From NCBI GenBank assembly GCA_963835935.1, contig CAWIHK010000005.1:248001-312000 (forward strand): DNA of 64,000 nucleotides, read 5' to 3'. Below are positions 1 to 9,147 of the stretch, piece by piece. The notes below the pieces were generated by a model that did no database searches, was not told the origin of the DNA, and was given only the letters and a program-made list of their open reading frames with translations. Both the position numbers and the translations under genes were made by a program. This DNA comes from CAWIHK01 sp963835935 (GTDB lineage: Bacteria; Bacteroidota; Ignavibacteria; UBA10030; CAVZMI01). The first letter of the stretch is position 1. Each line of letters starts with the position of its first letter.

Positions 1-1207
1 CTTTCATGACGGCTTCCTGAAAATAAACATACTTTTCAGGATAGGATGCTTTGAATCGGTTGAAAAGTTCCTTTGTGAAAATATAAAGAAAACCAATTCC
101 GAATGAACCGATAAATCCAGCCAAAGCATAAATGGTTCCATGTGGCTTGGATTTCCTTTCTGCAGGGCCTGCCTTGTCGAGTACAAGTACCGAAGGTGTA
201 TTTCTGATTTCTTCGATCTTTGCCTGTTCATAGAGCGGTTGGATAAACTCAAGTATTTTATATTGTATCTCTAAATTTCTGTAAATCTTCAGATATTCAT
301 TACCCAACTCGGGAGCGTCTTTGAATGGGATCAGGAGTTTCATTTCATTTTGGGATGCATCTGTCCCATAATTCAATTGATTTATTTTTCTACGCATCTC
401 ATCAATTTCCACATGGGCGTTTGTCGTCATGGGATGATCCACACCGAGTGTTTGCTTCATCACATTATATTCGATTTCTTTCTTGTATAGATCAAGCTCG
501 ATACTTGCCATTGTCTTGACGGTAGCCTCTAGCTGTTGGGTAACTGCGATGACGCCATATTTTTTCTGAAAAAGTTTCATATCCGATTCTAGCTTATTGA
601 TGTCGTCGATATTTTGAAGATACCTCTTCTCCACGAATTCCCTGTTTGCCTTTGCATTTGTTATGCTGAGACTTGTGTTCATTTCATTTAATCTATCAAC
701 CATATAGTTCGCAATATCTGCGGCTTTCTTGGGGTCTTGATCATAGACAGTGATGGTCAAATTCCCCTCATCTTGGACATCCAGCTCAAGATTTGATTCC
801 CATTCTTTGACTACGTACTCGTAATAGTCATTTTCTCTACCATATTCTTTTCGAAGCTCAAATTTTTTGATCACGTCATCGGTCATAGTGCCACTCTTCA
901 GGATAGCAAGATATTTATCCGATTCTGAATTTTTACCTGTCAATGCGGCCAATCCCTTACTTGCGGAAAATCCTCTCGCTAGATTCGAAATACCGGAAAT
1001 AGTAGAAAGAAGATCGTTTTTTTCAGCGGGAAAAACTGATGTAATAGATTTATACCATCGTGGAGCAAGGAGAGCGTAGATAGAGGTTGCTACTGTGATT
1101 ATAAATACAAACAAAAATAAAAATCGTCTATACTTTACTGTAATCGTGAGAAATTCAATAAACATGCTTCCGACTACTTCTTTTGAATCCTGTGACTGTT
1201 CTGTCAT
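1..1207 (-). CDS. Wzz/GumC-like polysaccharide chain-length determinant (partial, runs off left edge)
   Basis: About 402 codons are visible from an ATG at 1207 to the window edge with no stop, so the 3' end is missing. The product has a Wzz layout. A first transmembrane helix lies near residues 28-48. A long periplasmic part follows, with coiled-coil-like segments around residues 175-260. A second helix lies near 356-378, just after a Pro-containing segment (AGPAERKSKP) typical of the family. Such inner-membrane proteins set the length of exported polysaccharide and work with an outer-membrane exporter. The SLBB export gene lies 18 bp upstream in the same direction, as expected for a wza/wzz-type pair. 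No C-terminal kinase domain is visible, but it could lie outside the window. Confidence 0.85.
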   Translation of the reverse strand, partial: MTEQSQDSKEVVGSMFIEFLTITVKYRRFLFLFVFIITVATSIYALLAPRWYKSITSVFPAEKNDLLSTISGISNLARGFSASKGLAALTGKNSESDKYLAILKSGTMTDDVIKKFELRKEYGRENDYYEYVVKEWESNLELDVQDEGNLTITVYDQDPKKAADIANYMVDRLNEMNTSLSITNAKANREFVEKRYLQNIDDINKLESDMKLFQKKYGVIAVTQQLEATVKTMASIELDLYKKEIEYNVMKQTLGVDHPMTTNAHVEIDEMRRKINQLNYGTDASQNEMKLLIPFKDAPELGNEYLKIYRNLEIQYKILEFIQPLYEQAKIEEIRNTPSVLVLDKAGPAERKSKPHGTIYALAGFIGSFGIGFLYIFTKELFNRFKASYPEKYVYFQEAVMK

Positions 1208-1225
1208 TATAATTTCCTACCGTAT

Positions 1226-2683
1226 TTACTTCTTGAATTGAATTAGTAATAAAACTATGGTAGCAACATTTCCTACAATAGCTAACACTGTCCCAATCCT
1301 CTGCACGTATCCCCAAAAACTTAGTGGTACATTCTTTGGCACATAAATATAATCACCGGGCTCCAATGTGACATCATTCTTATGTTTTGTCACCCAGTTC
1401 ATTTCTTTTCCTTTAATGATGATTGCCGAACCCTCGCTTCGGGCAATTTCAGTAAGCCCTCCGGCTTTTTCTATATAATAAGAATAATCCTTACCAGGTT
1501 CGTACTTCAAATAGCCGGCCTTTTCAACCTGTCCGAAAACATAAATATAATCGAATTTCTGGGGCACGATGATGAAGTCCCCTTCTTTAACCATGAATGT
1601 ACTCTCATCCGATTTGGGATCATCAAGTTTGGTAAAATCTACCAGACATTCGGACTGAAGCATACGTAGATTATTATCGACGCCAAATATTAGTGAATCT
1701 TCCTTGTCAAGTGTATTCAAACGCACTATTTTAAGCTGCTTTTCCTCCTGATACAATCTCCAATGGTTTCCAGACCCTTTGATTGAATCAGTTGACTCAA
1801 GAAAATCATGCTCAATCTGAGATTTTCTTAAAATTTCTCCTGCATCTAAATCACGAATTATTTCGGCATGGCGTAAATCCGCATTCGGAGTAAAACCTCC
1901 CGCCTTCTTTATGACATCGATAAGAGGAGAACCGTCTTTTGCAACATAGACTAAACCGGGCTGACGAACCTCTCCAAGAACATTTACTGAATAATTTTTC
2001 CGCTCATTTTCAGCCGCAATGATCTTAATTCTGTCCCCGCACCGAAGATCCGTATTATCGCTCAAAGAAACCCGGATAATTTCCTCCTTCGTTCCTGTGT
2101 TATCAAGCCGGGATATCTCGGCGGAAGAAGCACTATCGTATATCGGATTAATTCCACCGGCAAAGAGAATCGCGTCCGAGAGTTTGTCCCCTCCCACAAA
2201 TTGAAACTTCGTTGGTTTATTTACTGCACCGCTGATATCTATTATATTCTTTTCTGTATCGAAGGATGGAAATATAATGACATCGTCATTCTGCAGATAT
2301 GGATTATTGGCAAAATCACCAGTTATGCGAAATTTCAATAAGTCTAATTTCAGTACTTCACCATTTGCTCTCTTTAATACAATACCTCTTAGTGCAAACC
2401 TATTCAATTCTTTTGAAATCAATTTTATATTTTCTGTGGTAGTTACGGATCCTGTTGCTTTCTGCTGTACCTGCAAGTATAATGAAGTAATAAAATGGTC
2501 TACCCTTTGCAACCTGGAAGCCGTGAATGATCCGGTAACAATAAAATCACCCCCGATAGTCACGTTGATAGACTGGAGAATCGATACGTCAGGCCGCTTT
2601 GCTGTTGCATTTTCATCCGATTGGGCATGGAGCATTAAAACTGCATTCGACATGAACACAACAATGACTAACAGTCGCCTCAT
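1226..2683 (-). CDS. SLBB-domain polysaccharide export protein (Wza/GfcE-like)
   Basis: 485 residues. An N-terminal signal peptide (about residues 1-20, ending LMLHAQ) directs export. SLBB/ubiquitin-like beta-grasp repeats are visible at about 145-200 (DISGAVNKPTKF), 230-280 (NVLGEVRQPGLVYV) and 378-425 (YVFGQVEKAGYLKY). A more degenerate one lies near 40-70. A single hydrophobic helix lies at 462-482, close to the C-terminus. The family forms the outer-membrane or periplasmic channel through which capsule or exopolysaccharide leaves the cell. The classical N-terminal export signature (a GPGDVL-type sequence) is not evident, so this is a divergent member. The start is supported by an AGAGG 8-9 nt upstream of the ATG. 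It precedes the Wzz-like gene by 18 bp, so the two are probably co-transcribed. Confidence 0.85.
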   Translation of the reverse strand: MRRLLVIVVFMSNAVLMLHAQSDENATAKRPDVSILQSINVTIGGDFIVTGSFTASRLQRVDHFITSLYLQVQQKATGSVTTTENIKLISKELNRFALRGIVLKRANGEVLKLDLLKFRITGDFANNPYLQNDDVIIFPSFDTEKNIIDISGAVNKPTKFQFVGGDKLSDAILFAGGINPIYDSASSAEISRLDNTGTKEEIIRVSLSDNTDLRCGDRIKIIAAENERKNYSVNVLGEVRQPGLVYVAKDGSPLIDVIKKAGGFTPNADLRHAEIIRDLDAGEILRKSQIEHDFLESTDSIKGSGNHWRLYQEEKQLKIVRLNTLDKEDSLIFGVDNNLRMLQSECLVDFTKLDDPKSDESTFMVKEGDFIIVPQKFDYIYVFGQVEKAGYLKYEPGKDYSYYIEKAGGLTEIARSEGSAIIIKGKEMNWVTKHKNDVTLEPGDYIYVPKNVPLSFWGYVQRIGTVLAIVGNVATIVLLLIQFKK

Positions 2684-2892
2684 AAAGATGACCTCTTCTA
2701 AGTTGAAACAATCCCCAACGATTGAGAAATTATAATATAGACGCGCCGGAGTTAACCTCTGTTACTATCCTCAGATACTCTTGTGGGATTTATTCAATAA
2801 AAACAGAATATTGCCCTGAATTCTGATAGCTTTATCTTTCATAATACATTATTTCAAAATTAATTGCAAGAAATTATTGAGTAATAGTAGTC
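2684..2892. other. intergenic region upstream of the polysaccharide export pair
   Basis: 209 bp without a gene. On the minus strand a TATAAT lies at 2734-2729, about 45 nt before the SLBB gene. A poor -35 (near 2757-2752) sits 17 bp upstream of it. This is a possible but weak promoter for the export operon. Nothing else recognisable was seen. Confidence 0.3.
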
Positions 2893-3594
2893 TTAGAAAT
2901 TCTGCTTTGAAAATTTTTGAAAAATTGCAAGCATGTTGCTCTTTAAAAATCGTAATAAGGGAATTTTTGTGATAGTGTACCATGTCCCAAATGTAATCAT
3001 CAGAAACAAATTTTGAAAAGGGACCTGTTCTAGAAACTTGAGCGAGGAAAGTCTTATATCATAAATACCATCCCGCATTTTACTCGAGGTGTTAAATCTA
3101 TGATAAGTTGGAAACACGTCATCACCAGAGACCCCGAAAAGCTTCTACACAAGCCACCTCTTTAACGGGAATGGAAAAAGACGTGGAATAAATATTACAG
3201 GGCTCAATGAGTTAGTCGTCATAATCAATAATATTCCACCGGGAGCCAACAATCTGTCGACTTCAGAGAAATCCTGAGGTATGCACTGCAGATGTTCCAC
3301 AATCATTCTTAAAGTGATCAGGTTCGCAATTGAATCCGGAAGTGGAATTTTTCGTATATCTGCCTTTAGAAATGGTGCCTCAATCCTATCGCTTCGATCA
3401 ATAATATCTATCCCAATAGCCGTCTTCGTAAGTTTTCCGAATTCTGCAACATGTCCGTTTATTCCGCATCCGATGTCGAGCCAAACAGTCTCTTTCGTAA
3501 TTAGTTTGAGCAATACGTCATTATATATTTCCCACCGATGACGATAATCAGGAAATAATTTTTGAAAGAACTTTCTTGCTCGAATTTGATTCAT
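2893..3594 (-). pseudogene. class I SAM-dependent methyltransferase interrupted by an in-frame TAG
   Basis: The first part (3594-3148) gives 149 residues with a SAM-binding Rossmann motif (LDIGCGINGH) and later methyltransferase elements (GIDIIDRSD, IVEHLQ, LLAPGGILLI). It stops at TAG 3147-3145 straight after PLKRWLV. The same frame continues with KLFGVSGDDVFPTYHRFNT and stays open for 83 codons to 2896, which is the expected C-terminal continuation of this family. One codon therefore separates two halves of a roughly 233-residue protein. The simplest reading is a nonsense mutation (or a sequencing error). A truncated protein could still be made, but it would lack the C-terminal third. The gene stands alone between fucP and the export operon. 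Confidence 0.8.
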
Positions 3595-3607
3595 AACTTC
3601 TTAGTTA

Positions 3608-3628
3608 TTTGGATTGACGTAATCCAAA
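3608..3628. repeat. perfect 8-bp inverted repeat upstream of the broken methyltransferase gene
   Basis: TTTGGATT and AATCCAAA are separated by 5 nt and lie 14 nt upstream of the ATG at 3594. It could be an operator or an RNA hairpin near the ribosome-binding region. No T-run follows, so it is not a convincing terminator. Confidence 0.4.
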
Positions 3629-3686
3629 CATATCATTAAAAATTGATCGAAACAAGTCGTGAGAATTAACCTTGTAATGTTGTAAA

Positions 3687-5003
3687 TTATACCCCATCAT
3701 CAACCCTGCTCAATCTAGACCACAAAAATCCATAAACTGCAATCAACGCGAAACAGCCCATCGGCATGAAAAAACTGACCGACATATTGTAAACATCACC
3801 AAGGTGGCCCATCAACTTGGGCATGATCGCACCGCCAATAATTGCCATAACAATAAAACCCGATGCTCTCTTTGCCTGCACACCGAGCCCATAAATTCCC
3901 AGCGCGAAGATTGTGGGGAACATAATCGACATAAACAAAAAGCAGAGAAAAACTGCACTGACCGACACCCATCCGAGTTTAAGAACAACCACACCACAAA
4001 GTAAAACATTGATAAAAGCATAAGTGCCGAGCACACGATGCGCTGTCAACTTTCTCAGTATTGCGGCGCCTGTTGCGCGACCTATCAGGAACAAAGGAAA
4101 ACCGATCGTCCCAAGAAGAAAAGTTGCTCCTTTTTCGTTTACGAAATAACTGCCATCGCGAAACATTACACGATCCTTGAATATCCAGCTGCTCGCGACC
4201 GACTGTGATAGAGACGGCATTTCTTCAATCATATAATTAATGAAAAAACTAAAAATTCCCGCTTGTGCGGCAACATACAAGAATTGCGCGATAACAGCTC
4301 CCGTGAAATGCTGATGCGACCAGATCGAACGTTTAATCCCCACAGCAGCCGAATCACTCAAATGGTATTCATCTTCCGTATTCAGGTCGGGAACATCAGC
4401 AAAATAAAAAATTACAGCCATCACAAGAACAATAATTGCGACCACAAGATATGGAATATAAAGTTGTCCCTGAGCAACTTCTGCTCCTTCATTAGAATAA
4501 AAGAATGCTCCACCGATGATCGGTCCGAGAATCCATCCGACACCGTTAAACGACTGCGCAAAGTTGATTCGAGTTGCGGAGTATTTTTTATCACCCAGCA
4601 CCGTAGTGTAAGGATTGGCCACTGTTTCAAGAACCGTCAACCCCATTGCAATTAAACAAACACCAAAAAGAAAAGCCCAGAATGCGGAAATCCTCGTCGC
4701 CGGAATAAACCAGAAACCGCCTAACGATACCAACATCAATCCGGTAATGATTCCACCTTTATAACCGAGCTTGCGGGCCAACCAACTTGCCGGCAATGAC
4801 ATCAGAAGATAACCCAGATAGTGCGCAAACTGCACCCATGCAGATTGTCCTTTTGACAAATGCAAAAAATCCTGGAAGTGCTTGTCCATCACATCTATCA
4901 TTCCATTACATGTACCCCACAATAAAAATAATGTGCTGACAAGCGCAAAGGTGAAGAAATAATTCTTCCCATCCTCGGTCTTAAATAATCTCGACAATTC
5001 CAT
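3687..5003 (-). CDS. fucP: L-fucose:proton symporter, MFS superfamily
   Basis: 438 residues with 12 hydrophobic segments, the same length as Escherichia coli FucP. The family's two functional acidic residues appear in matching contexts. Asp37 in NGMIDVMD matches the helix-1 Asp, and the Glu in TVLETVANPY matches the helix-4 Glu that takes part in proton coupling. YKGGIITGLML also matches the family. It would import L-fucose (or a related deoxysugar) across the inner membrane by proton symport. It is the last gene of the fuc operon, downstream of the mutarotase, with a 256-bp gap that holds a repeat. Specificity for fucose rests on the adjacent fucI and fucA genes. Other FHS-family sugars remain possible. 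Confidence 0.9.
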   Translation of the reverse strand: MELSRLFKTEDGKNYFFTFALVSTLFLLWGTCNGMIDVMDKHFQDFLHLSKGQSAWVQFAHYLGYLLMSLPASWLARKLGYKGGIITGLMLVSLGGFWFIPATRISAFWAFLFGVCLIAMGLTVLETVANPYTTVLGDKKYSATRINFAQSFNGVGWILGPIIGGAFFYSNEGAEVAQGQLYIPYLVVAIIVLVMAVIFYFADVPDLNTEDEYHLSDSAAVGIKRSIWSHQHFTGAVIAQFLYVAAQAGIFSFFINYMIEEMPSLSQSVASSWIFKDRVMFRDGSYFVNEKGATFLLGTIGFPLFLIGRATGAAILRKLTAHRVLGTYAFINVLLCGVVVLKLGWVSVSAVFLCFLFMSIMFPTIFALGIYGLGVQAKRASGFIVMAIIGGAIMPKLMGHLGDVYNMSVSFFMPMGCFALIAVYGFLWSRLSRVDDGV

Positions 5004-5099
5004 TTTGATTTTCCTGAGTTTAGATTAGTCTATTGAAAGAGTTATTTAATTTTCACTGAAAATATCACTTTGGGTCCTTCATAGAGAGCGTATTAAACT

Positions 5100-5241
5100 T
5101 TGTGACCTTTGTGGTTTCGTCTTTTTATAGAAAATAACCACAAAGACACTAAGAATAGATGGCATTCTATAAAGACCACAAAGAAAAAACTGCAACAGTT
5201 CTACTGAAATGGACAAAATTCCTCCGAAGGAGTCCTTCGGA
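5100..5241. repeat. REP-like intergenic repeat between mutarotase and fucP
   Basis: Opposed blocks of a CTTTGTGGTT / AACCACAAAG type flank a short spacer, and a further ACCACAAAG copy follows. At 5223-5241 a perfect hairpin TCCGAAGG-AGT-CCTTCGGA is present. Read on the minus strand, this hairpin lies 19 nt after the mutarotase stop and is followed by only four Ts, so it is at best a weak terminator. Such interspersed palindromes are common in FCB-group intergenic regions. Confidence 0.5.
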
Positions 5242-5259
5242 CATTTCGACTTCTAAATC

Positions 5260-5856
5260 TCAATCTAAATGGAATACCTCTTTCATAATATGCCATTTGG
5301 CATTTTCTTTTTCAATCAAGAAAGAATCTAATTTGTCCCGGTAACCAAATGCGAGATCATTCCCTCCATATTCACGATACAAAAATAATTTACCAGCCTT
5401 GCAATAAACATGGAAATTCCGAAAATCTCTCAATCGTTCATTTCGAATATTTTCAACTATTCCATGTTCTTTTCCTTCACCAACTTCTGCGGTCAAGCAA
5501 ATTCTTCCGGCAACAGGGGACATATTTTCTTCCGTATTTTTATGATACACTTCCTCCATCTCCATCCACCATTCACCTTCTTTACGCGATGAAAAAGGTT
5601 CTTGCATCGGATCGGTTAACTTCCACCAATCCTGTGTTGTGCGATCGTCGGCCATTGCTTTCATATCGGCATCATAATCTTTTCCAACGTACTCAAGGTG
5701 GGAAAAAAGAATTCTGTCTCTCAGAAAAATTGAATAATTCCGAATATTAGATTTTACAATTCTATCGAGGACTTCTGGAAATACATGTTTGTGAAGAATT
5801 ATGTACCGTTCTTCATATTCAGGTCGTAATTTGATGATGCTACCAAGATGCTTCAT
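5260..5856 (-). CDS. RhaM/FucU-type L-sugar mutarotase with a duplicated domain
   Basis: 198 residues, against about 105 for usual L-rhamnose or L-fucose mutarotases of the DUF718 family. Residues 1-107 carry the normal domain (IKLRPEYEERYIILHKHVFPEV, ending WWMEMEEVYHKN). Residues 118-198 look like a diverged second copy. Its LRDFRNFHVYCKAGKLFLY parallels IRNYSIFLRDRILFSHLEY, and its C-terminus KWHIMKEVFHLD parallels WWMEMEEVYHKN. The enzyme would interconvert alpha and beta anomers of the imported sugar before isomerisation. Two such domains in tandem mimic the homodimer that single-domain members form. The second copy lacks the initial HKHV... stretch, so it may be structural only. It lies between the kinase (20 bp upstream) and fucP. 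Confidence 0.8.
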   Translation of the reverse strand: MKHLGSIIKLRPEYEERYIILHKHVFPEVLDRIVKSNIRNYSIFLRDRILFSHLEYVGKDYDADMKAMADDRTTQDWWKLTDPMQEPFSSRKEGEWWMEMEEVYHKNTEENMSPVAGRICLTAEVGEGKEHGIVENIRNERLRDFRNFHVYCKAGKLFLYREYGGNDLAFGYRDKLDSFLIEKENAKWHIMKEVFHLD

Positions 5857-5876
5857 AACTTGTCGATTTCAAGTTT

Positions 5877-7307
5877 TTATTTTGTTGGTTGATATCGTTT
5901 TAAAGGGAAAGAATTTGCTACAATTTCTCTTCCTTTTTGAAGAGACGGTATAATGTTCTTGGCAATAGCTTGAACTATAATGTTTCCCAGTGCGGTTGCT
6001 TCTACAGGATTTGCTATAACAGGTATTCCGCAGGCATCGGCAGTGAGTTGATTCAGCATTTCGTTTTGTGATCCGCCGCCAATGATGTGCAATTTCTGAA
6101 TTTTCTTGTGAGTAATCGCATTGATCTTATCAATTATATCTTTGTACTTAAACGCAAGACTTTCAATAATGCATCTCACAAATTCTCCTCTGTCTATCGG
6201 AATAGGCTGTTGCGTTTTTTTACAATAATTCCTAATTGCTTCCGGCATGTCGGCAGGATTCAAAAAAATCGGATCATCAGGATCTATTTTGGATTTAAAA
6301 GCTCCACTATTATTCGCCTCCGCAACGAGAGCGCCGTAATCCAAAACATCACCAGTACGCTCCCAACTTCTTCTGCATTCCTGTAGTAACCATAAACCTG
6401 TCACATTCCGAAGAAATCTGATTTTATTACCAACACCTCCTTCGTTCGTGAAGTCGTTGGTTAATGCATCTCTGGAGAGTTGAGGTTGGTCTGATTCGAC
6501 GCCAACCAACGACCAAGTGCCGGAACTAATGTAGCCCCATTTTATCGATTCCGCAGGCACAGCCGCTACAGCGCTTGCCGTGTCGTGACAACCCACAGCA
6601 ACCATATCTATAGATTTTTTAAATCCTGCCGCGTCAGCGATCTCCGGCAGGAGTTTACCGATGATGGTGCCCGGTTGAATAATGGGCGCCATGATATGAT
6701 GAGGCAATCCTATTTTATGAAATAATACTTCGTCCCAATTCTTGGTAGTTGCATTTAACATTTGAGAAGTTGAAGCGATTGTGTACTCGGAATACTTCTT
6801 TCCCGTTAAAAAATAATTGAAAAGATCGGGCATGAAGAGCAACTTGTCGGTCTTCCTTAAAATTTCACTCTGATTAATTACGGCGGAATATAATTGAAAG
6901 AGAGAATTGATCTGCATGAACTGGATGCCGGTAAGCGCGTAAATTTCCTCACGTGAAATTATTTTACACACCTTTTCCATCATTCCATCGGTACGTGAAT
7001 CGCGATACGCATACGGATTTTCGAGAAGTGTACCATCTGTCCCGATTAATCCAAAATCAACGCCCCAAGTGTCGATCCCGATAGATATGATATTGCCATG
7101 GCCTTTTTCGACAGCCAACCGCAGACCGTTTTTTAATTCCTGAAAAAGATAATGGAAATCCCAGTGGAGATGTCCGCCAATTTCAATTTGTCTGTTCGGA
7201 AAACGATGAATTTCTTCCAAAGAAATTCTATCGTCATTTATAATACCGATGATTGCTCTTCCGCTCTCCGCGCCAAAATCAAAAGCAAGAAATTTCGCAG
7301 CCGCCAT
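5877..7307 (-). CDS. FGGY-family carbohydrate kinase (L-fuculokinase role; RhaB-like)
   Basis: 476 residues with the FGGY fold. The N-terminal phosphate-1 motif is FDFGAESGRAI. A GIDTWGVDFGL segment with the expected acidic residue, SSGTWSLVG in the middle and IIGGGSQN near the C-terminus are the ATP-binding and hinge elements. By sequence it resembles L-rhamnulokinases. Its place between fucI and the mutarotase, 3 bp after the fucI stop, argues that it phosphorylates L-fuculose to L-fuculose-1-phosphate here. RhaB-like kinases often fill this role in Bacteroidota fucose operons. Substrate choice cannot be settled from sequence alone. Confidence 0.88.
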   Translation of the reverse strand: MAAAKFLAFDFGAESGRAIIGIINDDRISLEEIHRFPNRQIEIGGHLHWDFHYLFQELKNGLRLAVEKGHGNIISIGIDTWGVDFGLIGTDGTLLENPYAYRDSRTDGMMEKVCKIISREEIYALTGIQFMQINSLFQLYSAVINQSEILRKTDKLLFMPDLFNYFLTGKKYSEYTIASTSQMLNATTKNWDEVLFHKIGLPHHIMAPIIQPGTIIGKLLPEIADAAGFKKSIDMVAVGCHDTASAVAAVPAESIKWGYISSGTWSLVGVESDQPQLSRDALTNDFTNEGGVGNKIRFLRNVTGLWLLQECRRSWERTGDVLDYGALVAEANNSGAFKSKIDPDDPIFLNPADMPEAIRNYCKKTQQPIPIDRGEFVRCIIESLAFKYKDIIDKINAITHKKIQKLHIIGGGSQNEMLNQLTADACGIPVIANPVEATALGNIIVQAIAKNIIPSLQKGREIVANSFPLKRYQPTK

Positions 7308-7310
7308 AAT

Positions 7311-9125
7311 TTATTTTCCGTACACTGGGCCGAAGTTACGGCAAGCTCGATAGTCGGCACCTTCCGGATCATCGGTTCCGAACGCGCTCCACACAGAAGG
7401 CCGATAAATTCTTTCCGGTGCGACATTGTGCATGCTCACAGGAATCCGAAGCATGGAAGCCAATGTAATAAGTTTATCTCCAATATGACCATAACTGATT
7501 GCGCCGTGATTGGCTCCCCAGTTTGACATTACAGAATAAACGTCTTTGAATACACCTTTGCCCGTAAAAATCGGAACGAACCAAGTCGTCGGCCACGTCG
7601 GACTTGTTCTCTTTTGCAGAACCGCATCTATTTTTTCCGGAAGTTCAACAGTAAAACCTTCTGCAATTTGCAGAACCGGGCCTAATCCTCTGACCAGATT
7701 TATTCGCGACATGGTAACCGGCATATTTCCTTCAGTCAAGAACTGCGACGAGAAACCGCCGCCGCGAAAATACTCCTGCTCTGCCGGGCACCATCGTGTT
7801 GCACTCAAACACGCTTTCACTTCATTTGCGGAAATTTCCCAAAAAGGCTTCATTATCGGCCTTCCACTCTTTCGTTGTTTTCCTGTTCCATCAAGAGACG
7901 ATGAACCGGAATTGATGAGATGTATGATTCCGTCCCTTGCCATGCCCGATAACCTCAGACCCGTCACCCGTCTTACTGCTTCAGGACTCCAATATGTCCG
8001 TACGTCAGAGAATATTTGCGCAGTGTCGGAAACAAGGTGGCCTAATAACATCGCAACACCGTTAAGGCTATCGTTCTCCGTTGCCATAATAAATGGCTGC
8101 CTGATTCCGTTCCAATCAAAAGACGAATTGAGAATCGCTTCGAGGAAATCGCCATTGGGAAAATGATCGGTCCACTGTCTTTGACCCTGGAAGCCGGCAG
8201 CAATCGCATTGTGTCCCAGCGCTTCTTCACCAAAACCAAGAGTCTCAAGTTTTTGATTTCCGATCATCAAATCACGTGCGATCATCGCCATCTTAACCAC
8301 TGTTTCCCATTCATAATCTTTCCGCCGTCTTGCAGCTTGTTTATCCGGCGGATTAATATCTTCACCTTCCTTACAAAATTGTTTCACCCACGCCATTGCC
8401 AAGGCATATTCTTCTTTATCATAAATTTCTTCTTCGATACGCCGAGTCACTTCACTCATGTCGACATATTCATTTCGCATGCCGAGATAATTCTGGAAGA
8501 AAGCGGGGTCGACAACCGATCCTGCAATCCCCATCGAAACCGAACCGATCGACAGATATGACTTCCCTCTGATTTGCGCCATTGCTAATCCTGTTTTTGC
8601 AAAAAGCAGAAGTTTTTGTTTGACATCGTCTGGGATTTCGCTCTCACTTTTATCCTGAACATCTTTTCCATAAATCCCGAAGGCAGGGAATCCTTTCTGA
8701 CTGTACCCAGCAAGAGCAGCGGCCAGATAAACAGCGCCGGGACGTTCAGTTCCATTGAATCCCCACACGGCTTTTGGAATCAGCGGATCGGAATCCATCA
8801 CTTCAGTGCCATAGCACCAGCACGGTGTCACAGTCAGCGAAACGCCTACCCCCTCTTTCGCAAATTGTTCTGCGGTTTGTGCGGCTTCAGCAACTCCACC
8901 AATACATGTATCAGAGATTACGCACTCCACAGGAAATCCATTCGGATGACGCAAATTATCCAGAAAAAACAGCGCAGCAGCTCTTGCCATTTGCATTGTT
9001 TGATTTTCGAGAGATTCTCGAACGCCTCTTCTTCTACCATCGATAACCGGACGGATTCCGATTTTCGGCATATTGCCCCGAAGTCGATTGAACGGTGGAT
9101 TCATCTGAAAATATTGAGTATCCAT
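7311..9125 (-). CDS. fucI: L-fucose isomerase
   Basis: 604 residues, highly similar along its whole length to the 591-residue Escherichia coli enzyme. Shared segments include PKIGIRPVIDGRR, VECVISDTCIGG, TVTPCWCYG, WGFNGTERPGAVYLAAALA and YRACRNFGPVYG. The Mn-binding and catalytic residues are present: Glu in MATENDSLNG, Asp in FSDVRTYWSPEAV and His in WGANHGAIS. It converts L-fucose to L-fuculose in the cytoplasm. The called ATG has a GAGAGAG upstream and gives 18 extra residues before MPKIGIRP. A start at that internal Met is also possible. The kinase starts 3 bp after its stop. Confidence 0.96.
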   Translation of the reverse strand: MDTQYFQMNPPFNRLRGNMPKIGIRPVIDGRRRGVRESLENQTMQMARAAALFFLDNLRHPNGFPVECVISDTCIGGVAEAAQTAEQFAKEGVGVSLTVTPCWCYGTEVMDSDPLIPKAVWGFNGTERPGAVYLAAALAGYSQKGFPAFGIYGKDVQDKSESEIPDDVKQKLLLFAKTGLAMAQIRGKSYLSIGSVSMGIAGSVVDPAFFQNYLGMRNEYVDMSEVTRRIEEEIYDKEEYALAMAWVKQFCKEGEDINPPDKQAARRRKDYEWETVVKMAMIARDLMIGNQKLETLGFGEEALGHNAIAAGFQGQRQWTDHFPNGDFLEAILNSSFDWNGIRQPFIMATENDSLNGVAMLLGHLVSDTAQIFSDVRTYWSPEAVRRVTGLRLSGMARDGIIHLINSGSSSLDGTGKQRKSGRPIMKPFWEISANEVKACLSATRWCPAEQEYFRGGGFSSQFLTEGNMPVTMSRINLVRGLGPVLQIAEGFTVELPEKIDAVLQKRTSPTWPTTWFVPIFTGKGVFKDVYSVMSNWGANHGAISYGHIGDKLITLASMLRIPVSMHNVAPERIYRPSVWSAFGTDDPEGADYRACRNFGPVYGK

Positions 9126-9147
9126 AATTCACTCTCTCTGTTGATTA

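Noticed and set aside
3145..3147. TAG as a recoded sense codon (pyrrolysine or suppressor)
   Set aside because: No tRNA or pyrrolysine gene is visible in the window and a single nonsense change explains the case; kept only as a test in the findings.
5223..5241. TCCGAAGG hairpin as an intrinsic terminator of the mutarotase gene
   Set aside because: Only four Ts follow after GGAA on the minus strand, and the hairpin is part of a repeat region; better described as a REP-like element.
7546..8166. 206-codon open frame antisense to fucI
   Set aside because: The minus-strand frame is a complete, highly conserved L-fucose isomerase; the antisense frame has no family features.
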